From contig NC_065531.1 of NCBI RefSeq assembly GCF_020184175.1, positions 23,271,213 to 23,335,212 of the forward strand: a stretch of DNA of 64,000 nt. Reading direction: 5' to 3'. The stretch's first letter is position 1. Each line of letters starts with the position of its first letter. The translations under genes and the position numbers were made by a program. The notes under the pieces were generated by a model. It was not told where the DNA came from and did not search any database. It saw only the letters and a list, made by a program, of their open reading frames with translations. Positions 15,301-28,241 of the stretch are shown here, one piece after another. This stretch comes from Aphis gossypii. Taxonomy: Eukaryota > Arthropoda > Insecta > Hemiptera > Aphididae.

Positions 15301-18300
15301 AATAATATCCCATGAGATACATGAGATACTCTAGACAATATTCTGAACTTTTAACTTTACAATTATTTTATCTTCCCTAATGGAATCTGGCTTGGACATT
15401 CAATTCATATGGGTACCAGGCCACACTGGAATTGCGGGAAACGAATTTGCTGACAAGTTAGCAAAATCCTCTGACTCCCTCAGATGCCCTTCAAGTACGA
15501 AAATTCCATGGTCTGATTTTATCCCCATCCTTGGTCCAGTACATCCAACCTTTGGCTTAGACACTGGAGTTCATTCTCTCCTCACTTCGCTACCTGGTAC
15601 AGAAATATATCTCCAATCATACCAACAATACCATAGTTTAACAACCTCGATATTTCTCGAAAATGCATAACATCGTTCTCTCGCCTCCGGTTTGGACATA
15701 CTTGACTTCCTTCTCATTTTTTTAAACTGTCACTGAACGATTCCCCTCTCTGCACACTACACAATGACCCTATGGTCTGTGATATCAACCATTTTCTTTT
15801 CTTCTACCCCAGCCTATCAACATATCCTGACCACCTACTATCTATTTTGAACACCTCCAATATCCCTTTCGATACTATAAATATACTTTCTAACAAACAA
15901 AAAAAACATCATATTAAATATATTATCTTTCTTTAACCATTCAGGTCTTTTAATCTAAATTTATATTGTACTGTTCTAATGTATTTGTATCAATAATTGT
16001 ATTCTGTAATTTATAATTGTATTTCAATTGTAATTGCTAAAACTAATTGTATTTACAAAGTTTAAATTAAAAAAAAAAAAACTTTACAATAGATAAATTG
16101 ATTGTATTATTAAAGCTAACAGCATAAAATGGATTCTATTGAATACAAATTTGCTATGTTGTATGTTATATACTAAGACAAAAACAATATTGATAAGACA
16201 TCCTCCTCAGTTTCACCCTAATTTTTATTTAATATTTATGATCACTTTAATAAATACTAAGAATCTTCACTTTTGACCTACTAAAAATAATAACTAAATT
16301 TCTTTTCTACCAGAAACTATTCTCGAGCTTTAAGATCGAAATATTTTTCTAATATAAAACATTAGAAAGAAAAAACATACATATATTATAAAAACAATAC
16401 ATTTATCACTTTGATTTTAAAACAATTTCTATAAATAAGGTCTAAATAGATGGTGAATCGTTTGAAAAATAATAGCTGGTTCATTAATATCCATAATTCA
16501 AAATACATGAATTTAAAAAAGAAATAATGCTCCTTTTTATTTTCAAATCGATATACTTAATAATATCAAGATGATAAAATAATTAAATATTAATGTCAAT
16601 AGACAATAATGCTGAAAGTTTTAATTTTACTGATTACATATCAATTTATCTAAGTGGTTTAAATGAAACCTTTTTAAAAATTAAATTCAAATATATATCC
16701 ATCATAAATTTTAAATTCATAAATATAAATAAATAAGTAAAAATACTTCACATATACTGTACAAATATACTAGTAATACTCAACAAAGTGCTTCTTTAAA
16801 AATGAATCCATTATAATACAAAATATTTATTGATTTTATAATTTGAAAACATCAAGTGGTACATGTTTTATTTGTCTAATATTTATTTGCAGTATTAATA
16901 CTAAAAATGTATTTTAAAATGAATAATACAGGAAATAGCATGTATTCTATAGACTACTTTTGAAGTGCTAATGTACTACAAAGTACAAGTGCTACACAAC
17001 TTACTGAAAATGTATAAACATCAATTTCAAAATTCTATGTTGAAAGAAAATCACCAATTCTGTTGCAAAATGGCTACAGATAATACAACTGTAGTTCTAA
17101 AACAATCTCTTAATCATATTTTTTCACATAATAATTTCAAAAAGTTGTCTCAAGTAATAGTTATAATAATTATAATTGCACTTCTCATCTACTACTATTA
17201 TAAATTTACATGGATCGTATCCGAAAATGAAGATTCAAGAATTAGTATACTTCTATACATGACGTATGTAACTTTAAATATAACACTCATAATAGTATGT
17301 TTCTTAAATATTTTAATGGGACATGATATTTATAAAAGTTTTACAAAAAACATTGCGTATGTAGATTTTCTATCAAAAAATCTAGAATTGAGTTACAAAG
17401 ACAGTATAATTACATACATCAATTTCAAGACACTTTTACTCATCATCACAACAACAGCCAGTTACATAATACTTTATCATTTAGCATTAAATGAAAATGA
17501 TTTCCCATCAGTTGATTTTACTGATATAGTTTGTATACCTATAGTTTGGATACTTATACTTCAAATAAATGCTAAATTAAATCAATTATCAAAACGATTC
17601 AACTATATAAAAAACATACTAGAAGCATACATGGAAAAGTCACAAAGTGTTTATTGGATTCAGTGGTACACAGTTAGACCAAAGGAGATAACTGTATTAA
17701 ACCGTATGCATTTATTTACATACATATCATTTACAGAAGTTTGTTCATATTATAATATTCAACTATTGGTACTGGTACCAAGAATTATATTTTTAAATGT
17801 ATTGCCAGTTCATTATAATATAGTTACAGCACTTGTAGCCGATGAACATAATGCATCACATAAATGGTCTCAAATATTTACTTTATCGGTAATTATTCTC
17901 ACAATATGGCCAATTATTCATCTGGTAAAATGTACAAGTAACACTTTTGAAAAAGTATGAAATACTATGAATAGTGAAATGTTCACATAATATGCTTATG
18001 TTTCATAATTAAGTAACTATCACAGCAACATTAGTTTTATCTGTTGTATGTATAGTATAAAAACAAAAGTATGCATATTTCCACAATTATGACCCTTTGG
18101 TTCAGTTTAGGACAATGTAACCAATAATATGTTTAAAAAAGAACAATATTTCCTTTGCATGAGCCATAGTTTTTTTTTTTTTTAATGATACGTGTTTTAA
18201 TTAAACAATAAACTTAATTTTTCTTACTTCTAACCATTACTAACCATAAACCACTTAATTAATTAAAATATTTAAAACTATCTGTCCAGTACACAGAATA

Positions 18301-21300
18301 TAGTGATACACCTTTCTATAATCTATATAAAACATAATATAGTAAGTTTCTTTATTCTAAAATAAACCTGAGTTATAATTGTGGAAGTTTGGAATACTTT
18401 TCTTGCTATACAAGCAGTCATACAAATAGACAGATAGAAAAAATAAATGTTGGTGTGGACTCTAAAGTAAATCATAGAGAACCTATGTTAAATTAAATCA
18501 AATTAATATCAATTTATGTGAATGTTTACTTATAAAATGGATATAATTCTGAAAAGTAATTTATTTAATTGTTCTCAATTATAGGGAGCACAAATAACGC
18601 AGATAATTCATAAATTGTTAGATATGGGACAAAAGCAAGATATTGAAGATGAAGTAAGATGAATAATTTTTAATATTTTAATTAATAGTTAATAGTTTAT
18701 AAAAACCTATTATATTTTTAGCTTTATTTATTTTCTGAACAACTATTAAAAAGACCACTAGAATTTTCAGTGAAAGGATTTTTTATAATTAAACCGTCAC
18801 TTGTTGCTTCAGTACGTATAGTTTTTTTTAGTATAATTATTATTAAATGTATTACTCGAGAATAATATTTACAATTTTTTAACATTTTAGATGATGGAGA
18901 TGATTATTACATACGTAATAATTCTTTTGCAATTTCAAGATTCATTAAAATCTATATCTCCAGCTCAATTTTTAGTTAAGCCAAGACATGGCTAAATGCA
19001 ACTTACTAATGGCCAGCCAACAGTATGTTCTACTTTTCCAGGACTATGATGTTCAGGTTTTACTTCCCATATTTCCTTAAGACCAAGGCCATATGATTGT
19101 GGTGCACAATTTTCACGTAGTTTAAATTTTTTAAATAACTGTTTGGTTAGATGTCCATGACAACCCTCAGCAAATATAGTTATTTTGGCGTGCAATTCCA
19201 TACCACGTTCAAAACTATCCTACAAATAGAATAATATTTAATATTTAGTTTATAAATAACATTTTATACTTAAAGCTATGATTAGATAATACTACAATAG
19301 ATATTTAAATACTTTTGGTGATCCATCTTTAGCAATTCCAACATCACCAGTTGCAACTCCTTTCACTGAACCATCATCATGATAGAGAACTTCTGCAGCT
19401 GGATATCCAGAATATACTTCAACACCTAAGGATTCGGCTTGTTCACCAAGCCATTTTACTAAATGTCCCAATCGCACAATATAATTCCCATGATTGTCCA
19501 TTGGCATACCTGTTTTATACATATTTATTTAATTTAAATCAATACTTAGATAAATATTATACATCTAAAGTTTATTACCAGGTAAAATAGGTATAGGTAT
19601 ACGACTACTTTTAGTGAGATAACCAAACTTATCGTCTTTCACTGGGGTAGTTAATGGTGCACCTAAATCTTTCCAATCAGGAAATAGTTCATTTAAGGCG
19701 ATTGGATCAACAACAGCTCCAGATAGAATATGATTACCTAAAAAAAATTTTTAAAAATGTGCACAATAATATAATAATTTTAGTATATATTTTAATCTAA
19801 TCAAATGTTTGCAAGCCTAGATTCTTATCAGCTAACCACTTTATTCCTGTTTTAACAATGAAAAAAACTAAAATAATTCTCAAATTATATGTATTAAAAA
19901 TCACAATCCACTATTTCTGTAAATGCTTAATAGTACAAATAGATTTACAGCATAGTAATTATGGGATCATCCTGTATAAATATTTAATTATTTTTTTTTT
20001 TTTAATACATTTTACAGTAAATTAAAATTAAATTATTATTTGATACAGTTAATTAAAATACTTTTATTATTAATTTAAGTCATTAATTAAATTTTTTTAT
20101 TTTTATTTTTTCAATAAATAAAACAAAATATATAATAATTAAAATCTTACCAACTTCTGATGCTTTTTCCACCACACAAACCCTTAGCTCCTTGTTTTTT
20201 TCAGTTGCTAGTTGTTTTAATTTTATTGCAGCTGATAAACCAGCTGGTCCACCGCCAACAATTACAACGTCTGCTACATCCTCATAACGTTCCATTGATA
20301 TATCTATATAGCACAACATAAAGCATAATTATAAATAAATTAAACTAAAAACAATACAAGTACCTTTCCATCTTTGGTCAGTTTCTCGTGGACGCACAGT
20401 ATAATGTGTTGTTATTTTTGGTGAAGCAACTGAATAAAGACGAAAACATGATGTTCCCACTTTACGAACTATAAATGATTTCATTCAAAAACATTAAACT
20501 TATTAATAAATTGTTATTTATAATATGCTAATAATTTAAAATGAATAAACAAATTGTTGATCTAAATGTAATAATATAATATTGAATTGTTGACTCAATT
20601 AATTCCACATCGTTGACAAAATGTATCAATAAGTGCATTACTTAAGTACTTTTTATAGACATAATATTAACAATTTGTTTAATTAACTTAAACTTATATT
20701 TATATACTTAAGACAGCAGTCCTCATAAAGCAGCCCTTAAACAAATTTTGTATGACACCGCTAAAACTGAACTGTAAAATCTAAAACCGAACATTCTAGA
20801 GCAGTGGCTTCCAAACCCATGGGCCGCGAACAGTAATATTAAATATTATATAATATTATAATATGCATATGACTACATATAAAGGTATGCTATTAGTGGG
20901 CCTCAAAGATTTTTTTTACAAAATAGGTGATCCCCACAACTAAAAAGGTTAGAAACCACTGTTCTAGAGTTTTAAATAGTAAATAAAATACTTATATTTT
21001 GGTTGTATTATATTTATTATCCATTATATTTTAGTTATCTAATCGAGCAAACTATTTTAACATATACAAAATTAATTCAATACAAGCGAGTAATTTTCAA
21101 AATTAACAGTTAGCTCTTTCTAAAACCCTGGCGAGGACTGCAACCTTCAGCTAGTTAAAAATTAAAAATTATTTTTATCTTTAAAATATAATATACTAAT
21201 ATAATATTGACTTTATTACTCTTAAGTATAATATACAATTATATTACAATATATTGTACAACTGCACTATTCAAGAATACGAGAATTAGTTTTATGTATA

Positions 21301-21544
21301 AATAAAATGATTTTATAAGCATAATTTATGCAATGGTACAACTTTAAATTAATTAATTACAGTTTAGTATATATTAAACTAAATAGGTTTTTAATACAAC
21401 TTTTCTCTTAAATTATGATTTTGTTACAACGAAATTGATCCGAAATGTTAAACATTTTTTTTTGGATTGACCTTGTACAGTTGTTATTTAAATTTGAAAA
21501 ATACTTAGATACTTACATAACATATTTGACGTTGTGGTCATCAT
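3575..21544 (-). CDS. ETFDH: Electron transfer flavoprotein:ubiquinone oxidoreductase (ETF-QO), mitochondrial
   Basis: Passes electrons from electron-transfer flavoprotein, reduced by fatty-acid and amino-acid dehydrogenases, to ubiquinone at the matrix face of the inner membrane. Coding exons on the complement: 21517-21544, 20364-20468, 20151-20303, 19579-19737, 19313-19509, 19007-19219, 13618-13793, 13332-13543, 12682-12861, 12395-12616, 3575-3738. All have GT..AG borders and consistent phase, giving 602 aa against 617 in human. The first about 40 residues (MMTTTSNML...) look like a targeting presequence. The FAD Rossmann motif VIVGGGPAGLSAA starts near residue 58. LPGMPMDNHGNYIVRLGH and SFPGGALIGCTAGFLNVPK match the family core. 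The four 4Fe-4S cysteines are C546 (FCPAG) and C571, C574, C577 (NCIHCKTC), with the human spacing. Exon 10/intron/exon 11 splits this cluster across 8.7 kb. The acceptor of exon 10 has a poor pyrimidine tract. Introns hold a receptor gene and transposons. Confidence 0.96.
8440..9130. promoter_or_regulatory. CpG-richer block inside ETFDH intron 10
   Basis: Against a CpG-poor background this block has clusters such as GACGGGGTCGCGACTCGCG (8768-8786) and GCGCGAGGCGACTGGCGAG (9010-9028), and GATCACAGCCGCCGTCCCG near 8667. In this window similar blocks sit at likely gene starts (28860-29427, 33290-34000), so an internal promoter or enhancer is possible. No exon or TATA-based start could be assigned, and this is an inference from composition only. 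Confidence 0.3.
9560..10042. mobile_element. Tc1/mariner-like non-autonomous element
   Basis: The left end CAGTAGACGCCACTTAAAAT and the right end GAGTCATAAGCGGTGTGTCTACTG form an imperfect terminal inverted repeat beginning CAGTAGAC. Each end abuts a TA dinucleotide (9558-9559 and 10043-10044), the expected mariner-type target duplication. The 483-bp interior has no transposase ORF. It lies in ETFDH intron 10. Confidence 0.6.
10648..10801. mobile_element. hAT-type MITE, 154 bp
   Basis: Ends are CAGTGGCGTATATAGG and, inverted, CAGTGGTGTATTTATGGGG. The flanks ATATATAT (10640-10647) and GTATATAT (10802-10809) match at 7 of 8 positions, though the AT-rich setting makes this weak evidence alone. 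GC-rich segments sit just inside each end (GGGGGCC and GGGAGGGGCCC). No ORF. Confidence 0.7.
15370..16081 (+). mobile_element. 5'-truncated LINE retrotransposon with RNase H domain, degenerate
   Basis: An open stretch at 15380-15670 encodes IQFIWVPGHTGIAGNEFADK, the C-terminal RNase H motif of LINE ORF2 proteins (VPGHxGIxGNExAD). Downstream, in shifted frames, RFGHT and HNDPMVCDINHFLFF resemble the following C-terminal region. The element ends in A-rich sequence at 16067-16081. It is truncated at the 5' side and frameshifted, so inactive. It sits in ETFDH intron 6, antisense to ETFDH, about 900 bp upstream of the receptor gene. Clade was not determined. Confidence 0.8.
16971..18995 (+). CDS. 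Gustatory receptor (insect 7TM chemoreceptor)
   Basis: Predicted seven-transmembrane taste-receptor family channel. Coding exons 16971-17954, 18585-18653, 18722-18811 and 18891-18995 join in phase 0 at GT..AG borders to give 415 aa. The long first exon carries about six hydrophobic segments, the first around residues 60-80 (VIVIIIIIALLIYYYY). The three short 3' exons hold the conserved C-terminal part: EFSVKGFFIIKPSLVAS and then TYVIILLQF at 388-396, matching the TYhhhhhQF family signature in the last helix. This one-long-plus-three-short architecture is common in the family. The ATG at 16971 is the first after an in-frame stop at 16950; a second ATG at 17070 has a better context (AAAATGG) and would give 382 aa. 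The gene lies antisense within ETFDH intron 6. The ligand cannot be inferred from the sequence. Confidence 0.9.
20802..20961. mobile_element. hAT-type MITE, 160 bp, with exact 8-bp target duplication
   Basis: Terminal inverted repeats are CAGTGGCTTCCAAACC and, inverted, CAGTGGTTTCTAACC. The flanks are identical 8-mers TTCTAGAG at 20794-20801 and 20962-20969, the hAT-length duplication. The interior has no ORF. It is inserted in ETFDH intron 1. Confidence 0.88.
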
Positions 21545-22620
21545 CTTGAGTATTTGTTCTCAATAATTTTTAAAAACATACAGAAATCACCCTGATAAAT
21601 TTACTTATGATAAGTTTAAGACTTTACCGATGTCTAAACTGAACTTTGGCTACTTCCGTATTCGATTTTGTAACTTGTGAGTAGTGGGACTATCGAGTAT
21701 CACTGTAAAATAGTTTCGATAATAAAAACGATAGACATTGCCCATTGGCCTCGTTTTGAAATGGTATTTAATCACATCACCGAACGGCGAACAACAATTT
21801 TATATCAAGGTATGTTTACATAGGTTTATCACCAAAACAGAATAGTTTATTACACACAGTTATTGTTCTGTGATCATATGAGTTTTAATATGTAATATCA
21901 GCTGACTCCTGACTACATTAAAAAAATACATAATATATGCCTATCAATGCTGTCTATTTTAATTTTTAATATACAATAAAATAAATAAAAAAATATCTTT
22001 TACAGTTTAAACGTTCTAAAATAATTGAAATAATTTACCTACCTACTTGATTATTTGATGTTTTAAAGTTTAATCAAATATTTTACCGTGTGAGAACATG
22101 ACTTTATATTATGCCAATGATGCTGTCTAATGAAAATATCTGATGATTTTTAATACTGAATAATCTTAAACGATTCTTTTAAATACAAACAGTTTAAACC
22201 CGTAACGTATTTAGTATATTTTACACCTTAATAGTTTTGAAAAAAAAAATCGCGACCAAGATTTTACCTAACTTGCCTGATAAACATTATTGCTGTGTTA
22301 TTTCTGCTTTAGTTTTTAAATTAGGTAGGTATAAAAAATGAAAAATCAATGATGATTGACAATCACAATGCAAAACAAAGATGTTTTTCGTTTCTTAAAA
22401 TAAAGTGTTTTAACTGTTTTAAGTTTGGTACTTCATTCCTTTTTCTCAAGGGTCGCGAATCTAACAAAAATACTGTGCCTCCGCCGCGCCGTCTTAAAAT
22501 ATTCCCTATAATCCGAACGAACGATACTGGCAACGCCATCTACCGTCGTACCATTTTAAACTTCAAACAATAATCATTTTCATCGTTCACGCGCACGTTT
22601 GCCACTAGTCAGCGCTTTTG
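21545..22620. promoter_or_regulatory. ETFDH upstream region
   Basis: The ETFDH start codon at 21544 has no further splice acceptor obvious upstream, so transcription probably begins within a few hundred bases. Sequence at 21640-21800 has scattered CpGs (GTAGTGGGACTATCGAGTAT, CACCGAACGGCGAAC), and a second small CpG cluster lies at 22440-22600 (CCGCCGCGCCGTC). No TATA box could be confidently placed. A 74-codon plus-strand ORF at 22349-22573 looks fortuitous. Confidence 0.35.
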
Positions 22621-23305
22621 TAAATGAATTTTTTATAAAATTAATTTAATTTAGTTAAATCTTCACTCTACAGATATCCTAATACTTCATTAGTATTGCC
22701 GAACTACTCGATTTCTCGATTTATATCTTTCATAATATTTTAGTTAAGATCATGCCATTTTCATTAACTTGTTCACAATTATTAAGGTACAAGTGTACAA
22801 CCAACTGTTGTAATCAGCACAATAGCGTCAGGTTTAACTACAAGCAGAACTGCAGAAAATGCAAAAAGCGGTTAACATCAACAATTTGATACTTAAAAAT
22901 AATAATAACCTACACAATGATTCGTTACTGGTTCATGGTTGGGCACTCGACAGCGGAATTCTGAGAAACTCAATCGATGGGTATTTATTAATTTTTAGTA
23001 AAAATACGTTATTTAAGTGATAAAAAAAACGGTTTGTTGACGTTTTAGCTATACATTATTGCTGTTGAAAATCTTTATTGTTAAACATAACATTTTATTT
23101 TTGTGATTTTATTGATACAATGATATTTGATGATTGAATACAATTTTAAATCATACACTTTTTGTTGTTTGGTTTGTAATTTTCTTATAACAACATTATT
23201 ACCATCATACGAATTCAGAATTTAAAAGAACCATTTGTAAATGCTACTAATGCTAGCATTGCTTTAGAATACATTTCTGTATGGTTGTTAGCAACTTACT
23301 ATGTT

Positions 23306-23440
23306 TGGAGGATTTCGTGTCTAAAAAGGATTAAAACGTATTTAAGATCTGCATTTGGCAAAAATTATTTGAATTCTCTTGCTCTCCTGTCCATCAAATC
23401 AGAGTTAGTATCACCAATCAATTTTCAAGGCATATTATAA
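23306..23440 (+). pseudogene. hAT transposase C-terminal (dimerisation) fragment
   Basis: The frame ending at the TAA of 23438-23440 encodes LKRIKTYLRSAFGKNYLNSL followed by ALLSIKSEL. This is the C-terminal hAT dimerisation motif (typically RL..LALLSIE) seen in TTF/MYM-zinc-finger hAT transposases. Upstream in the same frame YVWRISC can be read, but no longer ORF continues, so this is a remnant. Confidence 0.72.
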
Positions 23441-26400
23441 GCAAGGTGGTATCTAAAAAAAAAAAGTAATGATATGATAAAAAAAATTCTAATATCGATT
23501 TACTCTACAAACATATTAGCTAAATAATATATATTACATATTATTATTATGTTAAATATTAATATAATAATGATAATAAGTAATAACATAAAAATAAATT
23601 GTCTACAATATATGGGTATCTAAGTATTGTTTCTTTTTTTAAATATATGAAAAATTAGGTTGAAAAATAATATTTTTAAATTTTATGAATTCATATGGGG
23701 CATGGGGCCTCATCATAAAATCACATTAAACGTCTAGTCTGATTATTGACACCGTCGCGATCGTTATGCTTGATCGTAAGTACCTATACTATAATCGATT
23801 CGTTAATTATTTTTTATTATTATACATAATATGATGTCGGGTAAAACATGAAATTACAATTAGGCCAGGAAAATAATGTAACGCGTACCTAGTCTTAGAT
23901 CGCCGAATAATAATGTATTAAGTAAGGACAGTAAGGTACGTCTGTATACGCACATATACTACAATACTACAACACACACTTCCATGATATTATTATATTA
24001 TATAAATATACCTATATAATTCGATGTAATAGTGATTTCGGCGTCGTTTACGGGTCATGGCGGATCTCCTCGGAGGTCGTGGGATTAAAAACCGTAAAAA
24101 CAGAAATGTAGTTACACACGCATACCTACATATTATAATACATATATGCTTATAATATATATACACATTATACACATATATTTTATATTATATTCGTATG
24201 TACCTAATATTGTTATTATAGTTATTCGGCCGGAGACGACGTTTAGAAGAACGTAGTATACATACATAACCGCGATAATATAACCTATAGCTGAGCGTAC
24301 GTGCGTACGGGAAAAATAAAATGGTGAAGACGAGGAACATTAAAATCACACGCATTATTGTGTAATAATAAACGATGCGTCAATGCGTCGATGTCTCGTC
24401 GCTATATTACGCCTATGGGCTAAGGCGTATATAATAACTACATCATGTAGTTCCATATCAACACTATAATATAGTATAAAATATCATATTTATAAATTAT
24501 AAATACATTATATTTTATAGGTAATATATGTAGAACTACATGACGTATGTGACCGTGGACCGTGTGAACGCCACACAATTATACTATTGACTATAAATAT
24601 TAACTAGGTAACACATTTTCTGCAGCATTAGTCAATATATTTCTATTACATAATTGCTAGTATAGGAGTACACTACCTACCTGTATAGTATAATAATATG
24701 CTATTTAACACCTTGGCGTAAAAAAAACTAAAAATATAATATATATAAATCAAAATATAACTCACCAATGATTTAAAAATATTAATTGATAAACTATAAT
24801 ACAATAATTATTATTAATATTGTTAAGTACTAAAAATTATTTCAAAGATTAACTATATTATGATGGATAAATCGGCAGATGCCCGCGAATATACCTGAAA
24901 GTATGAGTAACTATATTGAACACACGTCCACGGCGTAATGATGAAAGTTAAATAACTCCAGCATTGATTAAACGCGAATTCATAAAAAATAAAATACAAT
25001 ACAAATTACCATAACCAATGATTACTGTAGCTTGTAACAGAATTTTTTTTAATGAAATTAATAAAATATAACTTAATATACGTACATTTTTTAATGTTCT
25101 ATCTCGTATTAATATAAGAGTAGATAGCGTAACTCTTGTATTTACAAAGTATAGGTATTCAACGTATTGTCTAATCGTTTTATTTAGTCAAACATGAAAA
25201 ATGAAATGAATAATTTAAAATTCTAAATAATATTTACTGGCTAGTACCTATGGCTACTACATAAAATTAAGACATAACTATATTCTGATATTCATGCATA
25301 TATACATTATTATAAATTACCGTGAGTCGTGACTTATAAATCAGTACTAAATACTTTCATATATGATCTCCTAGAAGATTAATAGTCTAATGAAAAAAAA
25401 ATCAAGAACACGATAAAAGATTAGCGTCCACTGATTCCACTGGTCGTCGTAATGCTCTATGCGTATATAATATATATGCACCTGTGCACTTCTAACTTAA
25501 CTACTACCTGAAATTACGGCGCGCCGCGTTACTATACGTCACGGCGGCAGGTCATCGCGTTTAATATAATATAATATCTAATTATCAATTATTAACCCAT
25601 GATTATTTTAAAGTATAAAACTGATCTGAAACTATTTCCATTCCGTTGTTTATGTATAATACGAAGTATAAACTAATATTGTGGTAAGCATAGTAGCTGT
25701 CGAATGCCGAGTGTTGATTATACTTAAAAATTATTAATTCAAACATAAAATGATTATTTCATTAATAAAATTAGGAATAAAAAAATAGACCTAGACCTTG
25801 AGTAAGGGTACTACAACAAACATTAAAGATATCAATTTAGGAATTCCAAATGGAAATCTTTGAAGACTAAATTATAATATTAGTTAAAATATTTTTCTAT
25901 ATTCTTAAGTTTGGTAAATATTAGCTAATAATTAATATATACCTAGTTAGCCATATATTTTCACTCATACAGCATTACTACTATGTAAGTCATAAAAGTT
26001 TATTCTTTTTAAAAATTAAAAGTAGAACGAGATCTGAAGAGGATAAACATTAATTATTAATTAATCATATCTTTATTTATAGTTATTGAGTTATTCCTTT
26101 AGTATCTATATAGATTAGAGGCATAACAAGGAGGGCTATAAGGGGCATAGTCACCCCCATTGAGCGTGTTTATTTTAGCCTATATTATTATAATACTAGT
26201 TATAATACTATATTACTTTATAAATTTGAATACTTTTAAAAACTATTTTTTTATATAATTATAAAAGCTATTAGATAATTTATTTTAAAATCATGTTTTT
26301 TAAAAAGTTTAAATGAAAGAAATATTTATTAGAGAATTGTTTACAGGGACACTCAAAATCCCAGGCTATAAGTCACTATCTAGTACCTATCTATAGTATG

Positions 26401-28205
26401 CACGGATGAGTAAATGTAAACATTTGTATAAAAATATTTTATATTCTTTTGATTGTTTTCAAGAATTAAAATTGAAATTATACTACTGTATCTATACTGT
26501 TTATAAACCTAAATTTGATATATTATATTATATCATTTTTGAAACTTAATCACCACATGGAACTTAGATTAATGACTGCAGTCATAAACTAGTAAACCAC
26601 TTTCCGAGTTTGAGAATCGAACAGATTGCATTGATTTGTATTGATTATAAAGTGGAAATTTTGATGAAAAGTAAAATAAAAGGCATACATTTTTTCCCCA
26701 TATTTTTGAGCTCAGAAGTCAGTACATCATGGTGTGGTAGAACAATTTTAAATAATACGTAACATTAAATGCATTAAAAATTAAAGAGAATAAGAATAAA
26801 ATAAAAGTTAAGCTTCAAAATAATAATAATAATAGCTATACCTATTGCTAGATTAACGTTCAGTCAATAATATTATACAGATATTATAGGTACATTATAA
26901 TTTATAAGTATGAGTGTAAAATGTATTGCACGCCTGCTGTATATTCGTTTAAAAAAACAAATTTATTTTTGATAAAATTACTTTTATAAAATTTAAAATT
27001 GTACAATAAATCAATACTATGTTATAAATTGGTTATAATAAATGTTATAATAAATTGGTTACATACTTATATCACAGATTCTGTGCTTATATACCCATTT
27101 TCGTTAGAAAATGATTAACACTGTAGTTACACTTATAATTGGGCCTTCTGAAAACATAAGATAACAATATTTGTACAAACAACCAACATATTATACTACT
27201 GCAGTAATACGCAGTATACACGAAAAAAATGTTAAATATTAACAAATAGGCCATCGGCCACCAATAATAATTAATCGGCAGTCCGCCTCGGCACTCGCTG
27301 ACTCTTTGACCATATTGATAGGTACTATAATATAGTATGCAGCATATTGCTGGTATCGGAGAGATACAAAAAATATTCAACAATGATTTTCTTGCGTATT
27401 GTATAATACAGTATTTCTTTCTTAAATATTTTAATAAGTATTAGGTAGATACAATATAAACGACGCAAAAATGCATCACCATAATTTGCTATACCTATAA
27501 TTCCATATTATAATATAAATTTATAAATAATATATTTTTTATAATTAATATCAAATTTAAAAATGTGTAAAATTATAGTTCCAATTTTAACAATTTTTAA
27601 TTTTCTTTTAAACGATGTAATGCTATAATGTATAATATATGTTTTATAGAATTTATTTTTTTATGGTTACTAGATTTAGTTGTTAATTATATAAAAGCAT
27701 AACTTAAATAACAAAATTAACTAGTCGGATGGCTTTTAATGTTTAAAATTGATTACTGCATAATTTATTAAATATTATAAGTATATTTAAAGTAATACCG
27801 TTATCAATTAATTAAAGCCAATTATATTTATATATCAGTCACTAATAACTAATAAATATAAAGATAAAACCATTAATTATTGTTAAATTTGATTCTATTT
27901 TCTATTTAAAATGTTTTAAATGCTTTGTGAGAAATATTTCTAAGATAATTATTTTTTTATTAGTTAATATCAAAGTTTAGACCAACATCAATGACTGACA
28001 ACTCACGAATATTAATGTAAATAGTAAAACCATTTCATATGTATAATATAGACGGTGCATTAGCTGTATATATTGTCCAACCATTTCGAGATGTCTACAA
28101 TGGTAAGATTAGCTTTTAAAATTTTTTTTTCTTAGTTATTACTAAATTAAATTAAACGAGTCCTCAATACTTTATTTGGAGTATTAGTTAGTAGTTACTA
28201 TTACC
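23441..28205. other. Intergenic sequence, no gene recognised
   Basis: AT-rich DNA with small CpG clusters at about 24030-24075, 24230-24420 and 25515-25560 (GGCGCGCCGCG). An imperfect inverted repeat, CATCATGTAGTTCCATAT and ATATGTAGAACTACATGACG, spans about 24441-24546. A transposon-like GC patch lies at 26125-26165. A 98-codon minus-strand ORF at 27087-27383 resembles nothing I know and has no supporting context. Confidence 0.5.
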
Positions 28206-28241
28206 ATTGATTAAATATACGTTTTTGTATATTTAATCAAT
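28206..28241. repeat. Perfect 15-bp stem hairpin
   Basis: ATTGATTAAATATAC pairs exactly with GTATATTTAATCAAT around a 6-base loop (GTTTTT). The arm shares the core GATTAAATATAC with the perfect hairpin at 31999-32046. No flanking duplication was found. Confidence 0.7.

Noticed and set aside
27087..27383. 98-codon minus-strand ORF with hydrophobic segments
   Set aside because: It resembles no known family, contains AT-driven Tyr/Ile/Phe-rich composition, and lacks splice or promoter context; chance ORF is more likely.
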